A stretch of 64,000 nucleotides of DNA from Roseovarius gahaiensis (GCF_011601345.1 NZ_JAAORB010000012.1:1-64000), one strand, 5' to 3'. Numbered from the stretch's first letter, positions 18,873 to 28,960 are shown. Program-made: numbers and translations. The notes: generated by a model not told the origin, from the letters alone.

Positions 18873-20402
18873 CTACCCGGTTCCATGTACGATGCCCGGA
18901 ATCTGTGCCAACCGGGTGTTATGCCGCTTGATCCACAGCGGAATTTGATCGGACGGCATCGGACGACCGATTCCAAACCCCTGAACATATCCACAGCCAA
19001 GTTGCGCCAGCATCGCATGCTCTCCGGCTGTTTCGACACCTTCGGCAAGGGTTTCGAGCGCCAGTGTTTCGGACATCGACAGAATGGCCGATACCATGCG
19101 TTGCTGATCGCGGTTTGCGTCGATCCCGGTCACGAATGACCGGTCAATCTTGAGTCGCCCAACCGCAAGCCCCCGCAACGAGGACAATGAGGCATGCCCG
19201 GTGCCGAAATCGTCAAGGTCAATCATGCACCCGAGTTTGGCCAAGGTATTGATATTGTGCACTACGGTATCGTCAGCCGATTGCGCGACCACGTTTTCCA
19301 GCACTTCAATTGCCAATCTGTCAGGCGATACGCCGTGACGGTCAAGCTCCCATGCGATGTGATCCGCTATGATTGGCTGCCGCAATTCCGAAGGCGTCAG
19401 GTTCAGGCCGATGCGGGGCACCGACAGGCCATTTTTATCCCAGGTCTTCAGGGCCTCAAGGCTTTGTCGCAACATTTCGTGGCCAAGGGTTTCCAGCCGC
19501 CCGGTTTGTTCCATCAGCGGCAGGAATTCTGCTGGTGCAAGTATGCCCCGCTCTGGATGGTGCCACCGGGCCAAAGCCTCGACGCCGCTTAGCGCGCCGG
19601 TGTCGGTGGAGATTTGTGGCTGGAACCACGCCTGAAATTCCCCGCGATCCAGCGCGCGTGTCAGGTCATCGCCCGCAATCGGTGGGCAGGCGCTAAGGCG
19701 TTTCATGTCCGGGGCGTACCCGCGGCAAGACGCTGGGCCATGTCTGCGCGCCTCCTCCAATGCAAGATCGGCTGCATTGATCAAAGCGTGCCCCGTGGAT
19801 TGCAGGGACTGCGAATCAAGGCAATGCCCGATACAGACGGTCAGACACATGGTTGCCGATCCCATTGAAAAAGGTTCCTCCATCGCGGTGCGTAGCCGGT
19901 CACACAGCCGCATGGCGGCCCCTTGGGTCAGGCGTTTGGAGGGTCGCAAGACAAGACAAAACCGCCCTGCGTCCAGTTCGAAAACCTGGTCGCCACGCCT
20001 TAGACTGTTTTTCAGGCGTGATACGGTGTGGCGGGTCATGTCATCCGGTGCGGATGGACCAAACTGGTCGCACAAGACGTTGAAGCTATCAATTTGCAGG
20101 ATGATGCACGCCGTGTTGGCCGAGCGGCGCCGGGCGGTTCGAATCGCGGAATCGAGTGCGGCCAGCACCGGTTCACGGTTATGAGGTGCCACGTTCAGCG
20201 GCTGCGCACGCATTTTCAGAACGCGAACGATCAAAAAGCTGGTTGGCAGGCCAAAAACGAGCCCCAACAGAACCGTCTGTGCACCAAAGGTGATGCTGGC
20301 AAATGCCAGCCCTGTCAGTAATGAAATGGCGATCATGCCTTCGCGGGCTATCGCTTGGCGTGCGGCCCGCGTGAGACGCCATTTATGTTTACCCAGTGGC
20401 AT
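18873..20402 (-). CDS. EAL-domain c-di-GMP phosphodiesterase with degenerate GGDEF domain
   Basis: A 509-residue membrane protein. Hydrophobic helices at about 22-60 anchor it. A GGDEF-like domain (about 75-230) has LDAGRF where the GGDEF signature should be, so diguanylate cyclase activity is unlikely. The EAL domain (about 245-500) keeps the key residues: GVEALARW (EAL at 275-277), NLTP, EVLE, DLDDFGTG, KIDRSF and AEGVET. It should hydrolyse c-di-GMP, perhaps with the GGDEF remnant as a GTP sensor. GGAG lies 8 bases before the ATG. Confidence 0.9.
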   Translation of the reverse strand: MPLGKHKWRLTRAARQAIAREGMIAISLLTGLAFASITFGAQTVLLGLVFGLPTSFLIVRVLKMRAQPLNVAPHNREPVLAALDSAIRTARRRSANTACIILQIDSFNVLCDQFGPSAPDDMTRHTVSRLKNSLRRGDQVFELDAGRFCLVLRPSKRLTQGAAMRLCDRLRTAMEEPFSMGSATMCLTVCIGHCLDSQSLQSTGHALINAADLALEEARRHGPASCRGYAPDMKRLSACPPIAGDDLTRALDRGEFQAWFQPQISTDTGALSGVEALARWHHPERGILAPAEFLPLMEQTGRLETLGHEMLRQSLEALKTWDKNGLSVPRIGLNLTPSELRQPIIADHIAWELDRHGVSPDRLAIEVLENVVAQSADDTVVHNINTLAKLGCMIDLDDFGTGHASLSSLRGLAVGRLKIDRSFVTGIDANRDQQRMVSAILSMSETLALETLAEGVETAGEHAMLAQLGCGYVQGFGIGRPMPSDQIPLWIKRHNTRLAQIPGIVHGTG

Positions 20403-20458
20403 GTTTCATGCTCCGACAAATGTGTCGTGAGCCTAGCGCCGGGCCGGTCAACAGTGGC

Positions 20459-21337
20459 TTAACGCAGCTTGGGCAGTGCCTCGGGATTTCCGTCAATTTT
20501 TAGCGATCCGCGCTCAAGCCCCTGAAAGTCAAAAAGTTTCGGATCAAGCAAATGCGAGGGGCGAGCGTTCATCAGGGCGCGGAACATGACCTGCCGCCGA
20601 CCCGGAGAGTTGGCCTCCCACCCATCCAGAATCTGTTTGACCTGCTGGCGCTGCAACCCGTCTTGCGACCCGCACAGATCACAGGGAATGATCGGGTAAT
20701 TCATAGATTTCGCGAATTTTTCGCAGTCGGCCTCGGCCACGAAGGCCAGCGGGCGGCAAACGTGAAGATCGCCCTCTTCATTCAACAGCTTGGGCGGCAT
20801 GGTGGCCAGACGTCCACCGTGAAAAAGGTTCATGAAAAACGTTTCAAGAATGTCATCGCGGTGGTGCCCCAGAATCACTGCCGAGCAGCCTTCTTCGCGG
20901 GCAACACGGTACAGATTGCCGCGTCGCAGCCGGGAACACAGCGCGCAAAACGTGCGCCCCTGCGGCACCTTGTCAACAACGACCGAATAGGTGTCTTGAT
21001 ATTCGATCCGGTGTGGAACGCCCATTTTCTCAAGGAACTCCGGCAGAACAGTCGCCGGGAAGCCCGGCTGCCCCTGATCCAGATTGCAGGCCAGAATCTC
21101 AACAGGCAAAAGCCCGCGCCATTTCAACTCATGGAGAACGGCCAGCAGGGTGTAGCTATCCTTGCCACCGGACAGGCAAACCAGCCACTTGGGCGGCGTA
21201 TCGCCTTTTTCGACCATGCCGAAATGCTCAATCGCCTCGCGCGTCTGGCGCACGATGCGTTTGCGCAGCTTCTTGAACTCGGTGGTCGAAGGGGCACCGG
21301 CAAAAAGCGGATGGATATCTTGGGCGTCGTCCAACAT
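20459..21337 (-). CDS. ttcA: tRNA 2-thiocytidine(32) synthetase TtcA
   Basis: A 292-residue PP-loop ATPase that thiolates C32 of certain tRNAs using a [4Fe-4S] cluster. The PP-loop [12 protein letters not shown] is at about 53-64. Cysteine pairs [10 protein letters not shown] (about 130-139) and [13 protein letters not shown] (about 219-231) are the TtcA signature. Length is typical. It lies 56 bases upstream of the EAL gene's start codon in gene order on the same strand. Confidence 0.95.
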   Translation of the reverse strand: MLDDAQDIHPLFAGAPSTTEFKKLRKRIVRQTREAIEHFGMVEKGDTPPKWLVCLSGGKDSYTLLAVLHELKWRGLLPVEILACNLDQGQPGFPATVLPEFLEKMGVPHRIEYQDTYSVVVDKVPQGRTFCALCSRLRRGNLYRVAREEGCSAVILGHHRDDILETFFMNLFHGGRLATMPPKLLNEEGDLHVCRPLAFVAEADCEKFAKSMNYPIIPCDLCGSQDGLQRQQVKQILDGWEANSPGRRQVMFRALMNARPSHLLDPKLFDFQGLERGSLKIDGNPEALPKLR

Positions 21338-21441
21338 AGGGCGGCTTTAGTCGGTTTGCCCAAATCGGGCAAGGGCCCGCGTGTTCTATGAAGCGCGGCA
21401 CCTGATGTGATTATCCGCGCAACAAAGGCACAAGGCGGGCA

Positions 21442-22008
21442 TTAGCCCCCAGCCTGTCCGTCGATCAGCGCGGTCAGAATCGCCTTGGCGCTGTCTGAGT
21501 TCCAATGCGCATCGCCGCGCATGCGGGCGATTTCCTGACCTTCGGGGTCAAGGATCACCGTGATCGGCAGGCCGAACACGCCCATTTCGCGGGCGATCTG
21601 ACTTTTAGGGTCGCGATGCAATGGCAGGTTATCAACGCCAATCTCGTCAAAGAATTTTTTCATCGCGGGCGGTGGGTTTCGGCCCGTGGCAAGGGTGACA
21701 ACCTCGAACGTGTCGCTGCCAAGCTCGGTCTGAAGCTCGGACAGCATAGGCATTTCCTTGCGGCAGGGCGCGCACCATGTGGCCCAGAAATTCAACACCA
21801 CATGCTTGCCTTTGAAATCGGCCAGCGTGCCGGTCGAGCCGTCGACCCGTTCAAAGGGCGTGGCAGACACGGCCTGTGGCGTGTCGTGGAAGTTCAGTTT
21901 TTTCATGTCGCCTTCGCGCAGCGCTTCAAGTGCTGCGGTATCGGCCAAGGCGGCGTTTGCACCAACAGCAAGCGCCATATAAAGGAGACCATAGCGAATG
22001 AATTTCAT
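21442..22008 (-). CDS. TlpA/ResA-family thiol-disulfide oxidoreductase
   Basis: A 188-residue exported thioredoxin-like protein. A signal peptide spans residues 1-22 (ending ALA). The active site is [13 protein letters not shown] at about 75-87, with the cis-Pro region GLPITVIL later. TlpA-type reductases keep heme-binding or copper-site cysteines reduced in the periplasm. GGAGGG precedes the ATG. The divergent argH starts only 26 bases away. Confidence 0.9.
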   Translation of the reverse strand: MKFIRYGLLYMALAVGANAALADTAALEALREGDMKKLNFHDTPQAVSATPFERVDGSTGTLADFKGKHVVLNFWATWCAPCRKEMPMLSELQTELGSDTFEVVTLATGRNPPPAMKKFFDEIGVDNLPLHRDPKSQIAREMGVFGLPITVILDPEGQEIARMRGDAHWNSDSAKAILTALIDGQAGG

Positions 22009-22034
22009 TTTCCCTCCGAAGGGCTGAGACAGAT

Positions 22035-23426
22035 ATGACTGACACGACCTCGAACCAAATGTGGGGCGGCCGCTTTGCCGCTGGGCCGGACGCGATCATG
22101 GAGGCAATTAATGCCTCGATCGGGTTCGACAAGCGGATGGCGGCACAGGATATCGCCGGGTCGCGTGCCCATGCCGCCATGTTGGCGGCGACAGGTATCG
22201 TAAGTGATAGTGATGCCGAGGCGATGAGGGAAGGGCTGCTCACGGTCTTGTCAGAGATTGAGGGCGGAAGTTTTGAATTTTCCACCGCGCTGGAAGATAT
22301 CCACATGAACGTGGAGGCGCGTCTGAAAGCAATCATCGGTGAGGCCGCGGGCCGTCTGCACACCGGTCGCAGCCGCAACGATCAGGTGGCCACCGATTTC
22401 AAACTGTGGGTGCGTGACCAGTTGGATGCCACCGCAAAAGGCCTGCTGGCTTTGATCGACGCGCTGTTGACGCAGGCCGAGGCCGGGGCCGATTGGGTGA
22501 TGCCCGGCTTTACCCATCTGCAAACCGCGCAGCCCGTCACATGGGGGCATCACATGATGGCCTATGTGGAAATGTTCGGCCGTGACCTAAGCCGGGTGCG
22601 CGATGCACGGGCCCGGATGAACGAATGCCCATTGGGGGCGGCGGCGCTGGCGGGCACGTCGTTTCCGATTGATCGCGAGATGACGGCAAAGGCGCTGGGC
22701 TTTGACCGGCCCGCCGCCAATTCGCTGGATGCGGTAAGTGATCGGGATTTCGCGCTGGAATTCCTGAGCACGGCCAGCCTTTGCGCCATGCACCTGAGCC
22801 GCATGGCCGAGGAATTGGTTATCTGGTCGTCGGCGCAGTTTCGGTTCGTGGCGCTGTCGGACCGGTTTTCGACCGGCTCCAGCATCATGCCGCAGAAAAA
22901 GAACCCCGATGCGGCTGAATTGATCCGCGCCAAGATTGGCCGGATATTCGGGGCGAACGTGGCGCTGATGACGGTGATGAAGGGCCTGCCGTTGGCCTAT
23001 TCCAAGGACATGCAGGAAGACAAGGAGCAGGTCTTTGATGCGGCGGACAACCTGATGCTGGCACTGGCCGCGATGGAGGGCATGGTGCGCGACATGAGCG
23101 CGCACCGCGAGAACCTTGAGGCGGCGGCCGGCTCGGGCTTTTCCACGGCGACCGATCTGGCCGATTGGCTGGTGCGTGTTCTGGGGATGCCGTTCCGCGA
23201 GGCGCATCACGTGACCGGATCGCTGGTGGCACTGGCCGAGGGCAAAGGCTGTGATCTGCCAGAATTGAACCTTGAGGACATGCAAGCTGTGCATGGCGAT
23301 ATCGACGCATCGGTCTATGATGTGTTGGGGGTGCATAATTCGGTCGCCTCGCGCACCAGCTATGGCGGCACGGCGCCGGAACAGGTGCGCGCGCAGATCG
23401 CCCGCTGGAAGGAGGCTTTGAAATGA
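22035..23426 (+). CDS. argH: Argininosuccinate lyase
   Basis: A 463-residue enzyme of the fumarase/aspartase superfamily that splits argininosuccinate into arginine and fumarate, the last step of arginine synthesis. The start MWGGRFA and the superfamily signature [12 protein letters not shown] (about 284-295) are present, as is [13 protein letters not shown]. The stop overlaps the start of a small lipoprotein gene (ATGA). Confidence 0.97.
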   Translation: MTDTTSNQMWGGRFAAGPDAIMEAINASIGFDKRMAAQDIAGSRAHAAMLAATGIVSDSDAEAMREGLLTVLSEIEGGSFEFSTALEDIHMNVEARLKAIIGEAAGRLHTGRSRNDQVATDFKLWVRDQLDATAKGLLALIDALLTQAEAGADWVMPGFTHLQTAQPVTWGHHMMAYVEMFGRDLSRVRDARARMNECPLGAAALAGTSFPIDREMTAKALGFDRPAANSLDAVSDRDFALEFLSTASLCAMHLSRMAEELVIWSSAQFRFVALSDRFSTGSSIMPQKKNPDAAELIRAKIGRIFGANVALMTVMKGLPLAYSKDMQEDKEQVFDAADNLMLALAAMEGMVRDMSAHRENLEAAAGSGFSTATDLADWLVRVLGMPFREAHHVTGSLVALAEGKGCDLPELNLEDMQAVHGDIDASVYDVLGVHNSVASRTSYGGTAPEQVRAQIARWKEALK

Positions 23427-23602
23427 AACGGCTTTTCGCGGTTGTGATGTTGGCCGGGCTTGCCGGGTGCGGGGCCGATGGCGAGCCTATCCGCCCCAAG
23501 GCGCAGGCCAATGTTGGTGTCGGGTCAAACGGCGTGACGGGATCGGTTGGAACGACCCTGACGCGTGGCAATGTCAGCTTTGGCTTGGGCATCGGCCTAT
23601 GA
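23423..23602 (+). CDS. Small lipoprotein downstream of argH
   Basis: A 59-residue protein. Residues 1-15 form a lipoprotein signal with lipobox LAGC (Cys16). The mature part is Gly/Val-rich ([18 protein letters not shown]), suggesting a short beta-type or flexible surface peptide. It overlaps argH by 4 bases and the following DUF2834 gene by 4 bases, so its translation is coupled to both. Function unknown; similar argH-linked lipoproteins occur in related genomes as far as I recall. Confidence 0.75.
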   Translation: MKRLFAVVMLAGLAGCGADGEPIRPKAQANVGVGSNGVTGSVGTTLTRGNVSFGLGIGL

Positions 23603-23919
23603 GGATCGTTTGGCTGGCGCTGGCGATCTGGGGGGCGGTCCACCCGATGAGCTGGTTCATCGCGTGGTTCCGCGAGCATGGGTTTGACCTGATGGGCATG
23701 GTGGATGCGTGGCACACGAATGCCGCGACCAGTGGTTTGGTGTGGGACCTGACCATTGCCGCCGTCGCGCTGACCGTATGGATCGTGTGGGAGTGCGCCA
23801 CGCGGCGGGCGTGGCTGGGCCTGATCGCTATTCCGGCCACGTTCTGCATCGGGGTCAGTTGTGGCTTGCCGCTCTATCTGTTCCTGCGGTCAGGGCGTGT
23901 GGCACGGGACGGGATGTGA
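23599..23919 (+). CDS. DUF2834 membrane protein
   Basis: A 106-residue protein with three hydrophobic segments (about 1-18, 45-65 and 72-96) and the pattern WHTNAATSGLVWDLTIAAVA typical of DUF2834. Function unknown. The ATG overlaps the stop of the argH-linked lipoprotein. The stop codon lies inside a copy of a dispersed repeat (23911-23939). Confidence 0.78.
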   Translation: MRIVWLALAIWGAVHPMSWFIAWFREHGFDLMGMVDAWHTNAATSGLVWDLTIAAVALTVWIVWECATRRAWLGLIAIPATFCIGVSCGLPLYLFLRSGRVARDGM

Positions 23920-23939
23920 GTATTTTTGGAACAATGAAG
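23911..23939 (+). repeat. Dispersed repeat tail (GTATTTTTGGAACAATGAAG type)
   Basis: GGGATGTGAGTATTTTTGG followed by AACAATGAAGC. It matches 33577-33604 over about 20 bases and more loosely 3249-3275. Here it overlaps the DUF2834 stop codon, and no hairpin precedes it. Confidence 0.6.
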
Positions 23940-24014
23940 CGGGGCCGTGACGCCTGTGATTGCAACCGCCGTGCGCGGTGGTAAGAGGCGGGCTGAACAG
24001 GAAGGGCGCGGGCC

Positions 24015-25280
24015 ATGGACCATTTTCTTTATCGCGACGGGCAACTTTATGCCGAGGATGTGCCGGTGGCCGAGATTGCCGCACAGGTGGGCACACCGTT
24101 TTATTGTTATTCCAGCGCCACGCTGACGCGCCATTTCCGCCTGTTTGACGAGGCGCTGGAGGGCACCGAGCATCTGGTGTGCTACGCGATGAAGGCCGCC
24201 AGCAATCAGGCGATCCTCAAAACGCTGGCCGGTCTGGGCGCGGGGATGGATGTGGTCTCGGGGGGGGAATATGCGCGTGCCAAGGCGGCTGGCGTACCCG
24301 GAGAGCGCATCGTGTTTTCCGGCGTCGGCAAGACCCGTGATGAAATGCGCGTGGCGCTGGAAGGCGGGATTCGGCAATTCAACGTCGAAAGCGAGCCGGA
24401 AATGGCCGCGTTGAATGCGGTGGCGCTGGAATTGGGCGTGAAGGCCCCGATCGCCGTGCGCGTGAACCCCGATGTCGACGCCAAGACCCATGCCAAGATT
24501 GCCACTGGCAAGAGCGAAAACAAGTTCGGCATTCCGATCACGCGGGCCAAAGAGGTATATGCCGAAGCTGCGGCCATGCCGGGGCTGGATGTGGTTGGTA
24601 TAGATGTGCATATCGGCAGCCAGTTGACCGAGTTGGAGCCGTTCCGGCTGGCCTATGAAAAGGTGGCTGAGTTGACCGAAGCGCTGCGCGCCGAAGGCCA
24701 CGACATCCGGCGGCTGGATCTGGGTGGCGGTTTGGGCATTCCCTACACCCGCTCGAACGAGGCACCGCCGCTGCCGACGGATTACGGTCAGTTGATCAAG
24801 GACACACTGGGCCATCTTGGCTGCGAGATCGAGATCGAGCCGGGGCGTCTGGTGGTCGGCAATGCCGGTATTCTGGTCAGCCGTGTCGTTTACGTGAAGT
24901 CCGGTGAAGGACGTGATTTTCTGATCCTTGATGCGGCGATGAATGACTTGATCCGACCGGCGATGTATGATGCGCATCACGATATTGTCCCGCTGACCCA
25001 ACCCGCACCGGCGGCCGAGCAGGCGCCTTATGATATTGTCGGCCCGGTCTGCGAATCGGGCGATACCTTTGCCAAGGGCCGGATGATGCCCGAGCTGGCC
25101 GAAGGCGATCTGGTGGCGTTTCGCAGTGCCGGGGCCTATGGCGCGGTGATGTCGAGCGAGTATAATACGCGCCCGCTGATCCCCGAAGTTTTGGTGCATG
25201 GGCATCAATTCGCCGTTATTCGGCAGCGTCCTACCTTTGACGAGATCATAAATCGCGATACCATTCCCGAGTGGCTGTGA
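24015..25280 (+). CDS. lysA: Diaminopimelate decarboxylase
   Basis: A 421-residue PLP enzyme (fold III) that makes L-lysine from meso-diaminopimelate. The PLP-lysine is in CYAMKAASNQ (about 56-65). The phosphate-binding GGGLGIPY (about 236-243) and the catalytic-cysteine motif GPVCESGDTF (about 342-351) are present. It sits between the argH group and a DUF4175 gene. Confidence 0.96.
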   Translation: MDHFLYRDGQLYAEDVPVAEIAAQVGTPFYCYSSATLTRHFRLFDEALEGTEHLVCYAMKAASNQAILKTLAGLGAGMDVVSGGEYARAKAAGVPGERIVFSGVGKTRDEMRVALEGGIRQFNVESEPEMAALNAVALELGVKAPIAVRVNPDVDAKTHAKIATGKSENKFGIPITRAKEVYAEAAAMPGLDVVGIDVHIGSQLTELEPFRLAYEKVAELTEALRAEGHDIRRLDLGGGLGIPYTRSNEAPPLPTDYGQLIKDTLGHLGCEIEIEPGRLVVGNAGILVSRVVYVKSGEGRDFLILDAAMNDLIRPAMYDAHHDIVPLTQPAPAAEQAPYDIVGPVCESGDTFAKGRMMPELAEGDLVAFRSAGAYGAVMSSEYNTRPLIPEVLVHGHQFAVIRQRPTFDEIINRDTIPEWL

Positions 25281-25318
25281 CGCAAATGGTGTGTCCGGCC
25301 ATGTGAATGGAGCGGACC

Positions 25319-27952
25319 ATGCCACGGCAAACAACCCCTCTGACACCGGTTCTGGCCCGGCTTAGACGCCCCCTGACCCTGACTTGGGCAGGGCTGATTG
25401 CCGAGCGTGTGGTGCGCGCGTTCTGGCCTCTGTGGTCTTTGATCGCGCTGTGTGCTGCGGCCCTTATTCTTGGCCTGCACGATCTTTTGCGGCTTGAGGT
25501 GGTCTGGACGCTGACCGTTGCGGCGTTTCTGGGGGGCGTTGTTTTTGGCTATCTTGGCGCGCGCGCCTTTCGGTGGCCCCGACGCGAGGTTGCGGTTGCG
25601 CGGCTGGATAGCAGCCTGCCGGGGCATCCGCTGACGGCATTGCGCGACGCGCAGGCGATTGGTGGGGGCGATCCCGCGTCAGAGGCCCTGTGGCGGGCGC
25701 ATCAGGCCCGGATGGCCGAGCGCGCCGCGCAGGCGCAGGCCGTGCAGCCGGATTTGAAGCTGGCGCGCCGTGATCCGTTTGGCCTGCGCTACATCGCGCT
25801 TTTGGGGCTGATCGTGGCGCTGCTTTTCGGGTCGGTCTGGCGGGTTGGATCCGTTGGTGACCTGCGCCCCGGTGGCAGTGCAGCGCTGGCCGGTGGCCCG
25901 ACATGGGAAGGCTGGGTCGAACCGCCCGCATATACCGGATTGCCCAGCCTCTATCTGAACGATCAGTCTGATCAGATTGACGTGCCCGAAGGCAGCAGCG
26001 TGACCCTACGTCTGTACGGCGAGGTTGGGGCGCTAAGCGTGGCGGAAACGATATCGGGTCGCACGGAAGATGTCGGCGCGGTGACGGACCCTGAGCAAAG
26101 TTTTGATGTGGCGCAGTCTGGTGTTTTACAGATCAACGGCCCCGGCGGACAAAGCTGGGACATCACGGCACAGGATGATCTGCCGCCAAGCGTTGAGCTT
26201 TTGGAAGACGGGCGCGAAACCACCTTTGACGGTCAGATGAGCCAGCCTTTCCGCGCCACCGACGATTATGGTGTGACGGCTGGCACGGCCACGTTCCGAC
26301 TGGATATGGACGCCGTTGACCGCCGTTACGGATTGGCGACCGCGCCCGAGCCGCACAGCCCGATCGAGTTGGATCTTCCGATGCCCATCACCGGCGACCG
26401 GGCCGATTTCACCGAGGCCCTGATTGAAAACCTGTCACAGCATCCATGGGCGCATTTGCCGGTGACGTTGCAGGTGGAGGTCGAAGATGCCGCTGGCAAC
26501 ACGGGCCAAACTGCCCCGCGCGCTATGGCCTTGCCGGCCCGGCGGTTTTTCGATCCGCTGGCGGCGGCGGTGATCGAGCAGCGGCGCGATTTGCTATGGT
26601 CCAAGGACAATGCCACGCGGGTCACACAAGTGCTGCGCGCGGTGTCTTACAAGCCGGAGGACGGATTGTTTCGGCGTGAAGCGGACTACCTGAAACTGCG
26701 AGTCATCCTGCGGCGGCTGGAAACCTTGGTGCAGACGGACAGTTTCGATGATCCGGCGCGGGATCAGATCGCCCAGGCCTTGTGGGATCTGGCGCTGACG
26801 CTGGAAGAAGGCGATATCGGTGACGCGCTGGAGCGGATGCGCGCGGCCCAAGAACGGCTGAGTGAAGCCATGAAAAATGGTGCCAGTCAGGAGGAAATCG
26901 ACCGCCTGATGCAAGAGTTGCGTCAGGCGACGGATGATTACATGCGCCAGAAAATGCAACAGGCGCAGCGCGAGCAGCAAGAGGGCGGCGATCCTCAGCA
27001 AGGTGAGATGGATCAGGACATGATGCGCATGACCCAGCAGGATTTGCAGGACATGATGGATCGCATCCAAGAGTTGATGGAACAGGGGCGCATGGCCGAG
27101 GCCGAGCAAGCCTTGGAAGAGTTCCAGCAGATGATGGAAAACATGCGCGTCACCGAAGGCCAAGGCGGTCAGCAGGGCCAGAACCCTGGCCAGCAAGCGA
27201 TGGAAGGTCTGGCCGAGACCCTGCGAGATCAGCAGGGCCTGTCGGATGAGGCATTCCGCGATCTGCAAGAACAGTTCAACCCCGACGCCCAAACCGGTGA
27301 GCGGCAGGGCAACGAAGGCCGCAACGGCGGGCAGGGTCGTGGCCAAGGCCATGAGCAACAAGGCCAGCAGGGCCAAGGACAGGGCGGACAACCCGGCCAG
27401 CCGGGCGAACAAGGCGGCCAACCCGGACAAGAGCAAGCCGAGCGCGGGAATGGTGCGGGCGGTGATCTGGCCGACCGTCAAGAGGCCTTGCGCCGCGAGT
27501 TGGAGCGCCAGCGCGGCGGTCTGCCCGGTGGTGGCACCGAAGCAGGCGATGCCGCGCGCGAGGCGCTGGAACAGGCCGAACGGGCGATGGAAGGGGCGGA
27601 AGAGGCACTGCGCGGCGATGACCTGCCGGAAGCCTTGGATCGCCAGTCAGAGGCGATGGAAGCGCTGCGCGACGGGATGCGCAATCTGGGCGAGGCCATG
27701 GCCGAATCCAACCGCGAACAACAAGGCGGACAGGGGCAGGCGCGCGGCCAGCCGGGTCAGCAGCAATCCGACCCGTTGGGTCGCCGTTCGGGCGATGGCA
27801 ATCAGGTGGGCACCCAGGATTCGCTGTTGCAAGGCGAAGATATCTATCGCCGCGCACGCGAACTGCTTGATGAAATCCGCCGCCGGTCAGGGGATGGCGA
27901 GCGGCCTGACATCGAACTGGATTATCTCAAAAGACTTCTGGATCGGTTCTGA
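25319..27952 (+). CDS. DUF4175 (TIGR02302-type) membrane protein with Gln/Gly-rich region
   Basis: An 877-residue protein of a family found in alphaproteobacteria with unknown function. Transmembrane helices are near residues 36-75 and 155-175. A beta-rich periplasmic part follows (about 190-410), then a long helical, Gln/Met/Glu-rich segment and a low-complexity stretch of GQQGQGQGGQPGQPGEQGG type (about 640-720). The C-terminus is helical. The ATG at 25319 was chosen because GGAG lies 6 bases upstream, not the ATG at 25307. An envelope role is inferred from topology only. Confidence 0.85.
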   Translation: MPRQTTPLTPVLARLRRPLTLTWAGLIAERVVRAFWPLWSLIALCAAALILGLHDLLRLEVVWTLTVAAFLGGVVFGYLGARAFRWPRREVAVARLDSSLPGHPLTALRDAQAIGGGDPASEALWRAHQARMAERAAQAQAVQPDLKLARRDPFGLRYIALLGLIVALLFGSVWRVGSVGDLRPGGSAALAGGPTWEGWVEPPAYTGLPSLYLNDQSDQIDVPEGSSVTLRLYGEVGALSVAETISGRTEDVGAVTDPEQSFDVAQSGVLQINGPGGQSWDITAQDDLPPSVELLEDGRETTFDGQMSQPFRATDDYGVTAGTATFRLDMDAVDRRYGLATAPEPHSPIELDLPMPITGDRADFTEALIENLSQHPWAHLPVTLQVEVEDAAGNTGQTAPRAMALPARRFFDPLAAAVIEQRRDLLWSKDNATRVTQVLRAVSYKPEDGLFRREADYLKLRVILRRLETLVQTDSFDDPARDQIAQALWDLALTLEEGDIGDALERMRAAQERLSEAMKNGASQEEIDRLMQELRQATDDYMRQKMQQAQREQQEGGDPQQGEMDQDMMRMTQQDLQDMMDRIQELMEQGRMAEAEQALEEFQQMMENMRVTEGQGGQQGQNPGQQAMEGLAETLRDQQGLSDEAFRDLQEQFNPDAQTGERQGNEGRNGGQGRGQGHEQQGQQGQGQGGQPGQPGEQGGQPGQEQAERGNGAGGDLADRQEALRRELERQRGGLPGGGTEAGDAAREALEQAERAMEGAEEALRGDDLPEALDRQSEAMEALRDGMRNLGEAMAESNREQQGGQGQARGQPGQQQSDPLGRRSGDGNQVGTQDSLLQGEDIYRRARELLDEIRRRSGDGERPDIELDYLKRLLDRF

Positions 27953-27994
27953 GCCTGAAAACCGCCTTGCGCGGCCCTATTGGGTTTTTCCGTT

Positions 27995-28960
27995 TTACTC
28001 CATGAAAGACGCGACCGCGTCATTCAGCAGGCTGCGCAGGCTGTCTATGGTGGTCACATAGCTTACCATCGGAGCTTCAAGCGTGGGGTGCAGTCCTGCA
28101 ATCTGTGGGGCAAACACGTAAATCAGCGTCAAAGCCGCGAACAAAAGGACCGTCAGAACAAAACCACGTCGAAACCCGCCGGATTTTCTTGGTGCGGTTT
28201 GTAAGACAGCATCGCGTGCGACGGCGGCTTCCGGCCGAGGGGTTGGATCAGAGTCGAGCGAGGAATTGATTTCGTCGATATCCGGCAACAAGTTGCGACG
28301 CGACTCTGGGTCTATATCAGCGCGGCTGTCGTCTTCTTGGGCTGGATCTTGGGGGCCTGTATCCGACGGCTGCGGATCGCTTGGAGGCGTTTCCTCGGCG
28401 TCTAGGCCGCGCAGTCGCGCCATGCGTTCGCGGGCTTCGCGGGTGCGTTGATCTTCGCCGCTATCTTCAAGGCCCATTTCGGTCTGGGTCTCTAGACTGC
28501 CGCTATCCGCCGCGCGGGCCTTTTGTTCGCGTTCTGCCTCTTCGCGCAAAAGATCACGAATGGCTGGGTCAAGCTCGCGGCGCTGTGTGCCTTCGGTGGG
28601 TGTGGTTTCGTTTTGGTCGTCTTCGTCCCCGTGGTCGTCCGAGATGTCTGGCCCATCCTCGGACGATGTATGGCTGTCGTCGGTTTCCGCCGGGTGACCG
28701 TTTTGATCGTCTTGGCCTTCGGGGATGACATCATAATCTGCGTCTGCGTCTGCGTCATAGTCCTGACCACTTGCGCTGGTGTCACCTTTGGGGTGTTCGG
28801 CGGTGTCCGGCGATGGTTCGTCCTTGGACGCTAGATGATCGGGATGATGCTGAAACCACGTGTCACCGCAATTGGAGCACTGCACATCACGCCCGGTTTC
28901 CGGGATCACTTCGTCGGGCACTTCGTATTGCGCCCCGCAATTTGGGCAAGTCAGCCTCAT
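27995..28960 (-). CDS. Zinc-ribbon membrane protein
   Basis: A 321-residue protein. An N-terminal MJ0042-type zinc ribbon, MRLTCPNCGAQYEVPDEVI then CSNCGDTWF, is followed by about 200 residues of Asp/Glu/Ser/Thr/Pro-rich disordered sequence and one transmembrane helix (about 260-280) with a short C-terminal domain. Comparable zinc-ribbon proteins are common near cell-division genes in alphaproteobacteria. It is divergent from ftsE (166-base gap). The start at 28960 begins the ribbon; upstream codons are an unlikely extension. Confidence 0.8.
   Translation of the reverse strand: MRLTCPNCGAQYEVPDEVIPETGRDVQCSNCGDTWFQHHPDHLASKDEPSPDTAEHPKGDTSASGQDYDADADADYDVIPEGQDDQNGHPAETDDSHTSSEDGPDISDDHGDEDDQNETTPTEGTQRRELDPAIRDLLREEAEREQKARAADSGSLETQTEMGLEDSGEDQRTREARERMARLRGLDAEETPPSDPQPSDTGPQDPAQEDDSRADIDPESRRNLLPDIDEINSSLDSDPTPRPEAAVARDAVLQTAPRKSGGFRRGFVLTVLLFAALTLIYVFAPQIAGLHPTLEAPMVSYVTTIDSLRSLLNDAVASFME

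Noticed and set aside
23874-25346. Long open frame antisense to lysA
   Set aside because: Same reason: no family features, and lysA on the other strand is well supported.
26594-27481. Leu/Ala-rich frame antisense to the DUF4175 gene that resembles a membrane protein
   Set aside because: The hydrophobic repeats are the reverse of the CAG/GGC-rich coding repeats of the Gln-rich arm, not a real transporter.
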